From a virus: DNA of 22,668 nt. Positions within the stretch are counted from its first letter, which is position 1. Every line of letters begins with the position of its first letter. Below, piece after piece: positions 13,688 through 22,668 of the stretch. The notes below the pieces were generated by a model. That model was not told the origin of the DNA, searched no databases, and worked only from the letters and a program-made list of their open reading frames with translations. The translations under genes were made by a program, and so were the position numbers. The stretch spans positions 1 through 22,668 of IMG/VR virus record IMGVR_UViG_3300037508_001813. One strand, given 5' to 3'.

Positions 13688-15234
13688 ATGACTGGCATTC
13701 AACAACGCGCAGAACTGCAACGTCGGATTTGGCAAATCGCGAATGACGTTCGCGGGGCAGTAGATGGATGGGACTTCAAACAGTATGTATTGGGTGCCCT
13801 GTTTTATCGATTCATCAGCGAAAACTTTGCGGCCTACATCGAAGGCGGTGACGATAGTCTTGAGTACGCCAAATTAAGCGATAGCTTCATCACCCCAGAG
13901 ATCAAGGATGACGCCATCAAGACCAAGGGCTACTTCATCTATCCAAGCCAGCTGTTTTCCAATGTGGCCGCCAGCGCCAATACCAATGACAGCCTGAACA
14001 CCGACCTGGCCAAAATCTTCTCGGCCATTGAATCCTCAGCCATGGGCTACCCATCAGAGCGCGACATCCGAGGGCTGTTTGCTGACTTTGACACCACGAG
14101 CAACCGCCTGGGCAACACCGTTAAGGACAAAAACGACCGCTTAGGCAAAGTGCTCAAAGGCGTAGGAGAGCTGGACTTCGGTGACTTCGATGACAGCCAC
14201 ATCGACCTGTTCGGTGATGCCTATGAATTTCTGATATCCAACTACGCGGCAAATGCTGGCAAATCTGGCGGCGAGTACTTCACCCCCCAGCATGTGTCCA
14301 AGCTGATTGCACAGCTGGCCATGCACAAGCAAACCAGTGTCAACAAGATCTACGACCCGGCCTGCGGTTCGGGCTCACTGCTATTGCAGGCTAAAAAACA
14401 CTTCGATGACCATCTCATCGAAGACGGCTTTTACGGTCAAGAACTCAACCACACCACGTATAACCTGGCGCGGATGAACATGTTCCTTCACAACGTGAAC
14501 TACGACAAGTTCAACATCCAGCTGGGCGACACGCTGATCGAGCCTCACTTTGGCGATGACAAACCGTTCGATGCCATCGTCTCCAACCCGCCTTATTCGG
14601 TTAAATGGGTGGGCAGTGATGACCCCACGCTCATCAACGACGACCGCTTTGCCCCGGCGGGGGTGCTGGCGCCGAAGTCCAAGGCTGACTTTGCATTTGT
14701 GCTGCACGCTCTGAGTTACCTCTCCAGCAAAGGCCGTGCTGCGATCGTCTGCTTCCCCGGCATCTTTTACCGCGGTGGTGCTGAGCAGAGAATTCGCAAG
14801 TATTTGGTGGATAACAACTATGTCGAAACCGTGATATCGCTGGCGCCGAACCTGTTCTATGGCACCACCATTGCCGTCACGATTCTGGTGCTATCCAAAC
14901 ACAAGCTAGATACCACCACCCAGTTCATCGATGCCAGCGGCCTGTTTAAGAAAGAAACCAACAACAATATCCTGCTGGACGAGCACATCAAAGAGATCAT
15001 GGCTGTTTTCGACAGCAAAGCCAATGTCGATCATTTCGCACAGTCAGTATCTTTCGAAAAGGTCGCAGCCAACGACTACAACTTGTCAGTCAGCAGCTAC
15101 GTCGAGGCCAAGGACAACCGCGAGGCCGTGGACATCAAGGCACTCAACGCGAAGATCTCAAGTATTGTGGCGCGACAAGCAGTGTTGCGAACTCAGATCG
15201 ATGCCATCGTTGCTGAATTGCAAGGAGACGAGGC

Positions 15235-15238
<4 letters not shown>
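13688..15238 (+). CDS. hsdM: Type I restriction-modification methyltransferase subunit HsdM
   Basis: 516 residues from ATG 13688 with AGGAA upstream; the open frame back to 13631 overlaps the HTH gene. An HsdM N-terminal domain ([37 protein letters not shown]) is followed by the N6-adenine methyltransferase core: SAM-binding motif [11 protein letters not shown] (223-232) and catalytic motif IV NPPY (300-303). GEYFTPQ precedes motif I as in the EcoR124/type IC group. HsdM with HsdS methylates adenine in a bipartite target, and with HsdR forms the restriction complex. The stop overlaps the hsdS start (ATGA). Confidence 0.96.
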
Positions 15239-16532
<1,294 letters not shown>

Positions 16533-16536
<4 letters not shown>

Positions 16537-19500
16537 GCGATTACAAAACAATTGCCGAGTCAAAGAAATTCATTGTTCTCGACCAATACACCCAAGAATG
16601 GAAGGTCGCGGAAAGTTATCAGAGCGAAAGCGATCTGGAACGGGAGTTGATTGCCGACTTGCGCAATCAGGGATACGAATACCTGCCAAGTCTGAACGAA
16701 CCTGATGCAATGCTTGCCAACGTCCGCGTTCAACTGCAATCGCTCAATAACGTGCAGTTTTCCAACGGCGAGTGGATGCGCTTTGTCGAGACCTATCTGG
16801 ACAAGCCCAGTGATGGCATTGTCGAAAAAACCCGCAAGATTCACGATGACTACGTGCACGACTTCGTCTTTGACGATGGTCGCATCCAGAACATTCGCCT
16901 GCTGGACAAGAAGAACATCGCCCGCAACAAGGTGCAGGTGATCAAGCAGTTTGAGCAGACCGGCACGCACGCCAACCGCTATGACGTCACGATTCTGGTC
17001 AATGGCCTGCCGTTGGTTCAGGTTGAGTTGAAAAAACGTGGCGTGGCCATCCGCGAAGCCTTCAATCAAGTGCATCGCTACAGCAAGGAGAGCTTCAACA
17101 GCGAGCACTCCTTGTTCAAGTACCTGCAGGTCTTTGTGATTTCCAACGGCACCGACAGCCGTTACTTTGCCAACACCACGCAGCGCAACAAGAACAGCTT
17201 CGACTTCACCATGAACTGGGCGAAGGCGGACAACAGTCTGATCAAGGACCTCAAGGACTTCACTGCCACGTTCTTCCAGAAGAACACTCTGCTCAATGTG
17301 CTGCTGCACTACTCGGTGTTTGATGTGAGCAACACGCTGCTGGTGATGCGTCCGTATCAGATCGCAGCCACGGAGCGCATTCTCTGGAAGATCAACAGCG
17401 CATTTCAAGCCAAGTGCTGGAGTGACCTGGAAGGCGGTGGCTTCATCTGGCACACCACGGGCTCAGGCAAGACCCTGACCAGTTTCAAGGCAGCGCGACT
17501 GGCCACGGAACTCGACTTTATCGATAAGGTGTTCTTCGTAGTGGACCGCAAGGATCTCGACTACCAGACCATGAAGGAATACCAGCGCTTTTCACCGGAC
17601 AGTGTGAACGGTTCTGACAGCACTTTAGGGCTTAAGCGCAACCTGGCGAAGGATGACAACAAGATCGTCGTCACCACCATTCAGAAACTGAACAACCTGA
17701 TGAAGAGTGAGGGCGACCTGCCAATCTACGGCAAGCAGGTCGTGTTTATCTTTGATGAGTGCCACCGTAGCCAGTTCGGCGAAGCGCAGAAGAACCTCAA
17801 GAGGAAATTCAAGAAGTTTTACCAGTTCGGTTTCACCGGAACCCCCATCTTCCCGGAAAACGCCTTGGGCGCAGAAACGACGGCCAGCGTGTTTGGCAGA
17901 GAGCTGCATTCGTATGTCATCACCGATGCGATTCGTGATGAGAAGGTGCTCAAGTTCAAGGTTGATTACAACGATGTGCGTCCGCAGTTCAAGGCCATTG
18001 AGTCCGAACTGGATGAGAAAAAACTCAGCGCAGCTGAGAACAAACAAGCTTTGCTACACCCCGATCGCATCCGTGAGATCACCCTGTACATTCTGAACAA
18101 CTTCAGACAGAAGACCCACCGCCTGCATCCGGGCAACAAGGGCTTCAACGCTATGTTTGCAGTAAGCAGCGTGGATGCTGCGAAGCTGTATTACGAATCC
18201 TTCAGAGAACTGCAAAAGGGCGCTGACAAATCACTGCGTGTAGCGACCATCTTTTCATTCGCAGCCAATGAGGAGCAGGATGCCATCGGTGACATCCAGG
18301 ACGAGAGCCTGGAAGTCTCAGCCATGAACAGCAGTGCCAAGGAGTTCTTGAGTGCAGCCATTGCCGACTACAACGCAATGTTTAAAACAAACTTTAGCGT
18401 TGATAGCGATGGCTTCCAAAACTACTACCGCGATCTGGCCAAGCAGGTTAAAGCCAAGGAAATCGATCTGCTGATTGTGGTCGGTATGTTCCTGACGGGC
18501 TTTGACGCGCCCACGCTCAACACCTTGTTTGTGGATAAAAACCTGCGCTATCACGGCCTGATGCAAGCCTTCTCGCGCACCAACCGCATTTTTGACGCCA
18601 CCAAGACCTTCGGCAACATTGTCACCTTCCGTGATCTGGAGCAGGCGACCATTGACGCCATCACCCTGTTTGGTGACAAAAATACGAAAAACGTGGTGCT
18701 GGAGAAAAGCTACAAGGAGTACATGGAGGGCTTCACCGATGTGGCCACTGGTGAAGCGCGGCGTGGCTTTGTGGAGGTGGTTAAGGAGCTCGAAACACGC
18801 TTCCCTGATCCTGCTGCCATTGAGACAGAGGCTGACAAGAAGGCTTTCGCCAAACTCTTCGGCGAGTATTTACGCATCGAAAACGTTTTGCAGAACTACG
18901 ACGAATTCGCCAGCTTGAGGGAGTTACGAGACGTTGACATGAGTGACCCAGCAGAGGTGGAAGCGTTCAAGTCAAAACACTATTTGACCGATGAAGACAT
19001 GACTGCAATGGCCACCATCACGTTGCCTGCTGAGCGGAAAATCCAGGATTACCGATCTACCTACAACGACGTACGCGACTGGCAGCGTCGGGAAAAAACT
19101 GCTGACGATAAGGACAGATCAACCATCGACTGGGACGACGTAGTCTTTGAGGTTGACTTGCTCAAGTCGCAGGAAATTAATTTGGACTACATCCTTGAAT
19201 TGATTTTCGACCACAACAAGAAAACCAAGAGCAAATCCGAACTGGTGGATGAAGTTCGTCGCGTCATTCGTGCAAGCCTTGGTAATCGCGCAAAAGAAAA
19301 TTTGCTGGTCGACTTTATCAACAAGACAGATCTCGACCAGATTGGCGACAAGGCTAGCGTGATTGAGGCTTTCTTTTCTTTTGCGCAAGCTGAGCAGCAA
19401 CGTGAAGCCCAAGAATTGATCAACTCCGAGAGCCTAAATGCGGATGCCGCCAAGCGGTACATCGCGGCATCACTGAAGCGTGAGTACGCCAGTGACAGTG

Positions 19501-19631
19501 GTACGGAGCTGAATGCTGTTTTGCCCAAGATGAGTCCATTGAATCCGGAATACCTGACCAAAAAGCAGAGCGTGTTTCAAAAGTTAGCGGCTTTTGTAGA
19601 AAAGTTTAAAGGGGTGGGCGGCAAGATTTGA
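16533..19631 (+). CDS. hsdR: Type I restriction endonuclease/translocase subunit HsdR
   Basis: 1032 residues; ATG overlaps the hsdS stop (ATGA). N-terminal nuclease: D151 in YDVTILVNG, then E165-L-K167 in VQVELKK and the Q179...Y183 motif, the type I PD-(D/E)XK signature. Motor: Walker A HTTGSGKT (307-314), DECH (408-411), TGTP (435-438), then [32 protein letters not shown] in the second RecA domain. The C-terminal third is helical and contacts the methyltransferase. Length and motif order are those of the EcoR124/type IC family. It cuts DNA after ATP-driven translocation when the HsdMS complex meets unmethylated sites. The ATGA junction makes its translation likely to depend on completed hsdS translation. 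Confidence 0.97.
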
Positions 19632-19703
19632 GAATTTTTCTCATTTCAGAATAAAAGATTTGACCGAAAAATCTCAGCAGCTTTTCATTGAAAGACTAAT
19701 TAA

Positions 19704-20093
19704 TTGACTGCTACCAATCCTTCTCAGATCTTCAAAGAACTTTGCGATCTAGCCGACAGCGAGTTAGACGATCAACTGCCCGAAAGAATTCAACAGCTTC
19801 AGGCGCAGGGACTTGAACTGAAGGTCGAGACGAATCTCGATGAACCAGAATTCATCACAGACCCCAACTCCTACACCGAAGTCATCCAGTACTGTGAGCT
19901 CTGGATTGGCGACGCCAAAGTCTACGAATGGCAGGAAACATACTGGGGTAGTTTTGGCGGCATGGGGGCTGGCTGGTGGATCGAGCAAGGCGACACTTCG
20001 ATCGACTTCGACGTACAGGCGCTCCTGGAGCTTCTTGACCTTCTACCCGAGGCACCGGAGGTTCCCAAACCCGACATTGCAGGCGATGACTAG
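19704..20093 (+). CDS. Small acidic hypothetical protein after hsdR
   Basis: 129 residues if a TTG at 19704 is the start (TATNPSQIFKELCDLADSELDD...); no ATG and no good Shine-Dalgarno were found, so the start is uncertain. The product is strongly acidic, with a Gly/Trp-rich middle (WQETYWGSFGGMGAGWWIEQGD) and a Leu/Pro C terminus (LLELLDLLPEAPEVPKPDIAGDD). I recognise no family. It lies 72 bases behind hsdR in the same direction. It could be an anti-restriction or regulatory protein of the operon or an independent gene; nothing in the sequence decides. Confidence 0.6.
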   Translation: MTATNPSQIFKELCDLADSELDDQLPERIQQLQAQGLELKVETNLDEPEFITDPNSYTEVIQYCELWIGDAKVYEWQETYWGSFGGMGAGWWIEQGDTSIDFDVQALLELLDLLPEAPEVPKPDIAGDD

Positions 20094-20130
20094 CATGGGA
20101 GGGAAGAGTTCACCTTGGACTTGTTCAAAC

Positions 20131-20179
20131 GGTACGGCACCAAAACCCCTATTTTTCGCCAACCCCCTCCCGCCGTACC
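20131..20179. repeat. Inverted repeat with 33-bp spacer in the hsd-tRNA gap
   Basis: Arms GGTACGGC (20131-20138) and GCCGTACC (20172-20179) are perfect. The same gap also has AGTCAGGAG twice (20190-20198, 20255-20263) and TGAGACG twice (20203-20209, 20220-20226). No ORF with support. Possibly an element end. Confidence 0.5.
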
Positions 20180-20271
20180 ACGGCCAAAAAGTCAGGAGGT
20201 CCTGAGACGAAACGGGGTTTGAGACGGTTTTCAGGGGTGGGTGGTTATGGGGACAGTCAGGAGCCCAAAGC

Positions 20272-20296
20272 AAAAAGCCCCGCGTGGTGCGGGGCT
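20272..20296 (-). terminator. Intrinsic terminator downstream of tRNA-Ser
   Basis: On the minus strand AGCCCCGC-ACCA-CGCGGGGCT-type stem is followed by TTTTTG (T-run at 20272-20276). It lies 46 bases beyond the tRNA CCA end. Confidence 0.85.
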
Positions 20297-20309
20297 CTGT
20301 GCGCTAAGC

Positions 20310-20327
20310 AACTCGCCTGAGCGAGTT
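20310..20327 (-). other. Hairpin in the tRNA-Ser trailer
   Basis: Perfect 7-bp stem AACTCGC / GCGAGTT with a 4-nt loop, between the tRNA 3' end and the terminator. Probably part of the precursor processed away. Confidence 0.6.
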
Positions 20328-20341
20328 TGAAGGTCTTGTTC

Positions 20342-20433
20342 TGGCGGAGAGAGCGGGATTCGAACCCGCGGTACGCTTTGAAACGTACACACGCTTTCCA
20401 GGCGTGCGATTTAAACCACTCATCCACCTCTCC
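20342..20433 (-). tRNA. tRNA-Ser (anticodon GGA)
   Basis: 92 nt including encoded CCA. The 7-bp acceptor stem starts GGAGAGG (last pair G-U). D arm GGTGGATGAGTGG-like; anticodon loop CTGGAAA within the GCACGC/GCGTGT stem, giving anticodon GGA. The long serine-type variable arm (TGTACG...CGTACC) is present and the T arm is GCGGG-TTCGAAT-CCCGC. Discriminator G. Reads UCC/UCU codons. It is a common integration-site type, but the tRNA, CCA and terminator are intact here. Confidence 0.97.
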
Positions 20434-20443
20434 GATAGGCTCG

Positions 20444-20469
20444 ATTATACGTGAGCGGCTCTGCGTCAA
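20444..20469 (-). promoter_or_regulatory. Promoter of tRNA-Ser
   Basis: A perfect -10 TATAAT (20444-20449, minus strand) lies 10 bases before the tRNA 5' end. A -35-like TTGACG (20464-20469) is only 14 bases away, so the spacing is short. Confidence 0.6.
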
Positions 20470-20740
20470 TCGTAAGCCGAGCGAGCCCCGTGCAGGAAAC
20501 ACCATGTTGATGAAGTTCGTTCGCTGCGACCGGTAACAGTCGTTGTGATTCAATCTGAACGTAAAGTTGATAAAGTGAAGCGAATACCGGGACTTTGGCG
20601 TGTAGCAACCTGGACTATTCCTGAGCGCTCAAGTACCGTGTCAAAAAACTCTCGAAAATTCTCGAAAACGCTTCTGGTTTTACTTCGACGAAACACTTTG
20701 GCAATCCCGGTCACTAACCCGATTAAATCTATTTGATAGA

Positions 20741-20752
20741 AACGATATCGTT
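20741..20752. promoter_or_regulatory. 12-bp perfect palindrome at the yghU start
   Basis: AACGATATCGTT abuts the ATG. No Shine-Dalgarno is recognisable here, so the palindrome may be an operator overlapping the translation start. Could also be chance. Confidence 0.4.
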
Positions 20753-21646
20753 ATGAGTATACAATCTAACCCTGACTTGAAAGCCGCATCTGGCCTCGTC
20801 GCTGACTATTCACCACCCAAGGTTTGGACTTGGGATAAGGCAAACGGGGGGCGGTTTGCCAACATCAACCGTCCGATTGCTGGAGCCACCCATGAAAAGG
20901 CATTGCCCTTAGGAACTCACCCGTTACAGCTTTATTCTCTTGGAACGCCAAATGGCGTCAAAGTTACCGTCATGCTTGAAGAACTGCTGGCGCTTGGTCT
21001 TCAAGGTGCTGAATACGACGCTTGGCCGGTTCGTATTGGCGACGGCGAGCAATTCAGTACAGGTTTTGTTGAGATCAATCCCAACTCTAAAATTCCTGCC
21101 CTTGTTGATCGAAGCGGCGACAAACCCGTTACGGTGTTTGAGTCGGCCGCCATTTTGTTCTACCTTGCAGAAAAGTTTTCGGTTTTCCTGCCCACTGAGC
21201 ATCCAGCGCGCAGTGATTGCCTTTCCTGGTTGTTTTGGCAAATGGGCAGCGCGCCTTACCTAGGCGGTGGTTTTGGCCACTTTTACGCTTATGCACCGAG
21301 CAAAATGGAATATCCAATTGACCGCTTCACCATGGAGGTGAAGCGCCAGATGGATGTGTTGGATCGTCTACTCAGTGATCGTTCATTCATCGTTGGTGAG
21401 TCCTATACCATTGCAGACATGGCAATTTGGCCGTGGTACGGTCAACTAGTGCTTGGTAGACTTTATGGTGCAGCAGAGTTCCTTGACGTTGAAAGCTATA
21501 CAAACTTGCTGCGCTGGGCTCGAGACATTGGCGCTCGACCAGCCGTTCAGCGCGGAAGGCTTGTCAATAAGTTGACTGGCGACGCGGACATGCAGGTGCC
21601 CGAGCGGCACAGTGAGGCTGACTTTAACGGCAAGCGCCTCGATTGA
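20753..21646 (+). CDS. yghU: Glutathione S-transferase-family disulfide reductase YghU
   Basis: 297 residues, ATG 20753. Very close to E. coli YghU in my recollection: PPKVWTWDKANGGRFANINRPIAGATHEKALPLG at the N terminus, then HPLQLYSLGTPNGVKVTVMLEELLALG (start of the thioredoxin-like GST N domain), NPNSKIPALVDRSG...VFESAAILFYLAEKF (glutathione-binding loop, with the E-S pair), LFWQMGSAPYLGGGFGHFYAYAP and the C-terminal helical YTIADMAIWPWYG motif. YghU-type enzymes bind two glutathiones and show disulfide-bond reductase activity with little classical transferase activity. A cytosolic chromosomal housekeeping or stress gene, divergent from the tRNA. It marks the normal chromosome beyond the accessory region. 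Confidence 0.94.
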   Translation: MSIQSNPDLKAASGLVADYSPPKVWTWDKANGGRFANINRPIAGATHEKALPLGTHPLQLYSLGTPNGVKVTVMLEELLALGLQGAEYDAWPVRIGDGEQFSTGFVEINPNSKIPALVDRSGDKPVTVFESAAILFYLAEKFSVFLPTEHPARSDCLSWLFWQMGSAPYLGGGFGHFYAYAPSKMEYPIDRFTMEVKRQMDVLDRLLSDRSFIVGESYTIADMAIWPWYGQLVLGRLYGAAEFLDVESYTNLLRWARDIGARPAVQRGRLVNKLTGDADMQVPERHSEADFNGKRLD

Positions 21647-21722
21647 GCAGGGGCCCGCTGGACCCCCAAGACCTTGAACTAGGGCCTGTTAGGCCCTCAT
21701 GCAATTAGCGAGTCAAGATGAA
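21647..21722. other. Convergent gap with hairpin between yghU and the coiled-coil gene
   Basis: Contains AGGGCC-TGTTA-GGCCCT near 21694-21710, a stem of 6 bp usable from both directions, without a T-run. May stop transcription from both convergent genes; weak call. Confidence 0.35.
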
Positions 21723-22451
21723 TTACCCAGCGATCAGCTTGGTGATTCGCTCTTGATTTGCAGCGATTTTCTTATGGTTTTCAAGAATGCTTTGGCGACG
21801 CTCATAGATTGCGTCTGCGTTCTTTAGAATCGCCGCCCGATTGCCTTCGACTTTTTCCATCACGGCGTCGATCTTTGCGCGGTTGGCCGTGGCGCGCTCT
21901 TGAATCTCTGCAATCCTTGAACTGTTCGATGCAATGCGCTCTGCATTTGTTTCCGGGGTCGCTTGCTCGGGATGCAGATCGCCGTCGAGCCATTTACGGT
22001 TCGTCTCGATATTGCCGGCGTTAAATTCGACGATGTCGGCATTGCCTTCCATGATCATGTGATTGACTTCGATCAGCATCTTGTTGATTTCGCTCATCTT
22101 TTCGCTCACAGCAATAACTCGGGCATTGAGCTTTGAGCGATGATCAAGAAAGTCAATGTGGGCCTGATTCAGCATGGAGTCACGAAAGTTCTCCTGGACC
22201 GCACCCTCAACCTTCATCGATTGAAGAATAGCCTTGCGGTTCCTGAAAATATCATCGGTATTTTGATTGGCCATCTGGCGGTTGCCCATGAAGGCCGCCG
22301 AGTAGTTCTTCATGATCAAGGCTCGGTTTTCCTCAATCATTGAGCGCTCGCGATAGGCCTGCGCCTTATTCCACATGACAGTGGATTCAAGTTCAAAAAG
22401 TTTCTTGCGATTGGCGCGGATGTTTGCGCGATTATCTTCGACCTGACTCAT
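21723..22451 (-). CDS. Coiled-coil protein with asparagine every seven residues
   Basis: 242 residues if started at ATG 22451 (MSQVEDNRANIRANRKK), where GGAG lies six bases upstream (GGAGAAGTTGATG); the frame is open to 22616. The codons just upstream encode ASNRSNLEKL, which continues the pattern, so a longer N terminus is possible. The protein is almost all helical with recurring NRxxIxxN units: DNRANIRANRKKLFE, EENRALIMKNYSAAF, TANRAKID, GNRAAILKNADAI, ENHKKIAANQERI. Spacing of Asn is 7 (or 14), with Ile four residues later, i.e. a heptad with Asn in one core position and Ile in the other. I do not recognise the family name. No signal peptide or membrane segment. Structural or scaffold role is the most that can be inferred. 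Confidence 0.8.
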   Translation of the reverse strand: MSQVEDNRANIRANRKKLFELESTVMWNKAQAYRERSMIEENRALIMKNYSAAFMGNRQMANQNTDDIFRNRKAILQSMKVEGAVQENFRDSMLNQAHIDFLDHRSKLNARVIAVSEKMSEINKMLIEVNHMIMEGNADIVEFNAGNIETNRKWLDGDLHPEQATPETNAERIASNSSRIAEIQERATANRAKIDAVMEKVEGNRAAILKNADAIYERRQSILENHKKIAANQERITKLIAG

Positions 22452-22598
22452 CAACTTCTCCAAATTAGAGCGATTGCTCGCTACGGGTTTTTCGGAATTT
22501 ATGACGCGCTCGCCGTGATTCAGTGAGTTGCTTTGAGAATTCGGTCTACGCGCGAGTTGGATCTTACATCGAAACATTTGACAACACATACAAGGCAC

Positions 22599-22627
22599 AA
22601 AATATATGTGCAGCAATGGAAATGCAA
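22599..22627 (-). promoter_or_regulatory. Candidate promoter of the coiled-coil gene
   Basis: On the minus strand TTGCAT (22622-22627), 17 bases, TATTTT (22599-22604). The predicted start near 22590 would leave a leader of about 140 nt and would exclude the ATG at 22616. Confidence 0.4.
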
Positions 22628-22668
22628 ACTTGAGAGTCTTGATTTTTCGAGCACGAGAGCAGCTAAGG

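Larger units (their letters stand above)
20434..20752. other. Intergenic region between tRNA-Ser and yghU
   Basis: About 320 bp without a supported gene. Contains the tRNA promoter on the minus strand; tandem TTCTCGAAAA-like repeats around 20650-20670 (CTCTCGAAAATTCTCGAAAA); a weak plus-strand promoter candidate (TTGGCA near 20698, ATTAAA near 20722); and a 12-bp palindrome abutting the yghU start. A 63-codon open frame at 20545-20736 shows no Shine-Dalgarno or recognisable product. Confidence 0.6.

Noticed and set aside
16560-17453. 297-codon open frame on the minus strand inside hsdR
   Set aside because: It mirrors the G/C-rich codon pattern of hsdR, whose motifs are unmistakable; no recognisable domain on the opposite strand.
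20342-20433. tRNA-Ser 3' end as the attachment site of the accessory region
   Set aside because: The CCA, trailer hairpin and terminator are all intact down to 20272 and no second copy of the tRNA end is in the window; the only recombinase seen is a serine type, which does not usually use tRNA genes.
20545-20736. 63-codon ORF upstream of yghU
   Set aside because: No ribosome site, no family, and it covers the expected promoter region of yghU.

Overview
The window looks like a piece of a betaproteobacterial chromosome. Burkholderiales/Comamonadaceae is my inference, from moderately high GC, gene style, and a chromosomal YghU-type glutathione transferase beside a tRNA-Ser. A large accessory region (about 1-20.1 kb) abuts ordinary chromosome (tRNA-Ser, yghU, a coiled-coil gene). 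No rRNA, CRISPR array or insertion-sequence transposase was seen.

Region A (1-4.0 kb and 10.7-13.3 kb, all minus strand) reads as the early/recombination operon of a prophage or phage-derived element. In transcription order from about 13.3 kb it holds a DUF3293 protein, a small protein, an SNF2-type helicase with a C-terminal SWIM zinc finger and, beyond cargo, a sigma-70-like protein, two unknown proteins, a RecA-like/AAA ATPase, a DUF669 protein, a small coiled-coil protein and a PD-(D/E)XK nuclease cut by the left edge. ATPase, DUF669 and nuclease together form a typical phage recombination set. The operon starts from a consensus-like promoter (-35 TTGACA) with a leader of about 135 nt. 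That leader ends in an intrinsic-terminator hairpin that buries the first gene's Shine-Dalgarno sequence. Two consecutive genes further down carry a duplicated 29-nt hairpin leader.

Region B (4.1-10.65 kb) is cargo inside that operon. It comprises an AT-richer 315-aa unknown gene; a plus-strand, translationally coupled recombination module (small ORF, DUF2924, large serine recombinase, HTH protein); and a minus-strand four-gene cassette (94-aa unknown, 576-aa unknown, 194-aa unknown, macro domain).

Region C (13.4-20.1 kb, plus strand) is a type I restriction-modification operon: HTH regulator, hsdM, hsdS, hsdR, with a small unknown gene behind it. hsdS carries two different variable-type repeats 66 bp apart, between its two target-recognition domains. 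One is a 12-bp in-frame repeat encoding (LEAE)n, the kind that changes target spacer length. The other is (GCAA)9, whose slippage by one unit in either direction gives an almost immediate stop after the first half-subunit. This is the most striking feature of the window: one gene apparently built for both spacer-length and on/off (or half-subunit) phase variation.

Region D (20.1-22.7 kb) is tRNA-Ser(GGA) with its terminator, yghU, and a minus-strand gene for a protein with asparagine recurring every seven residues in a predicted coiled coil.
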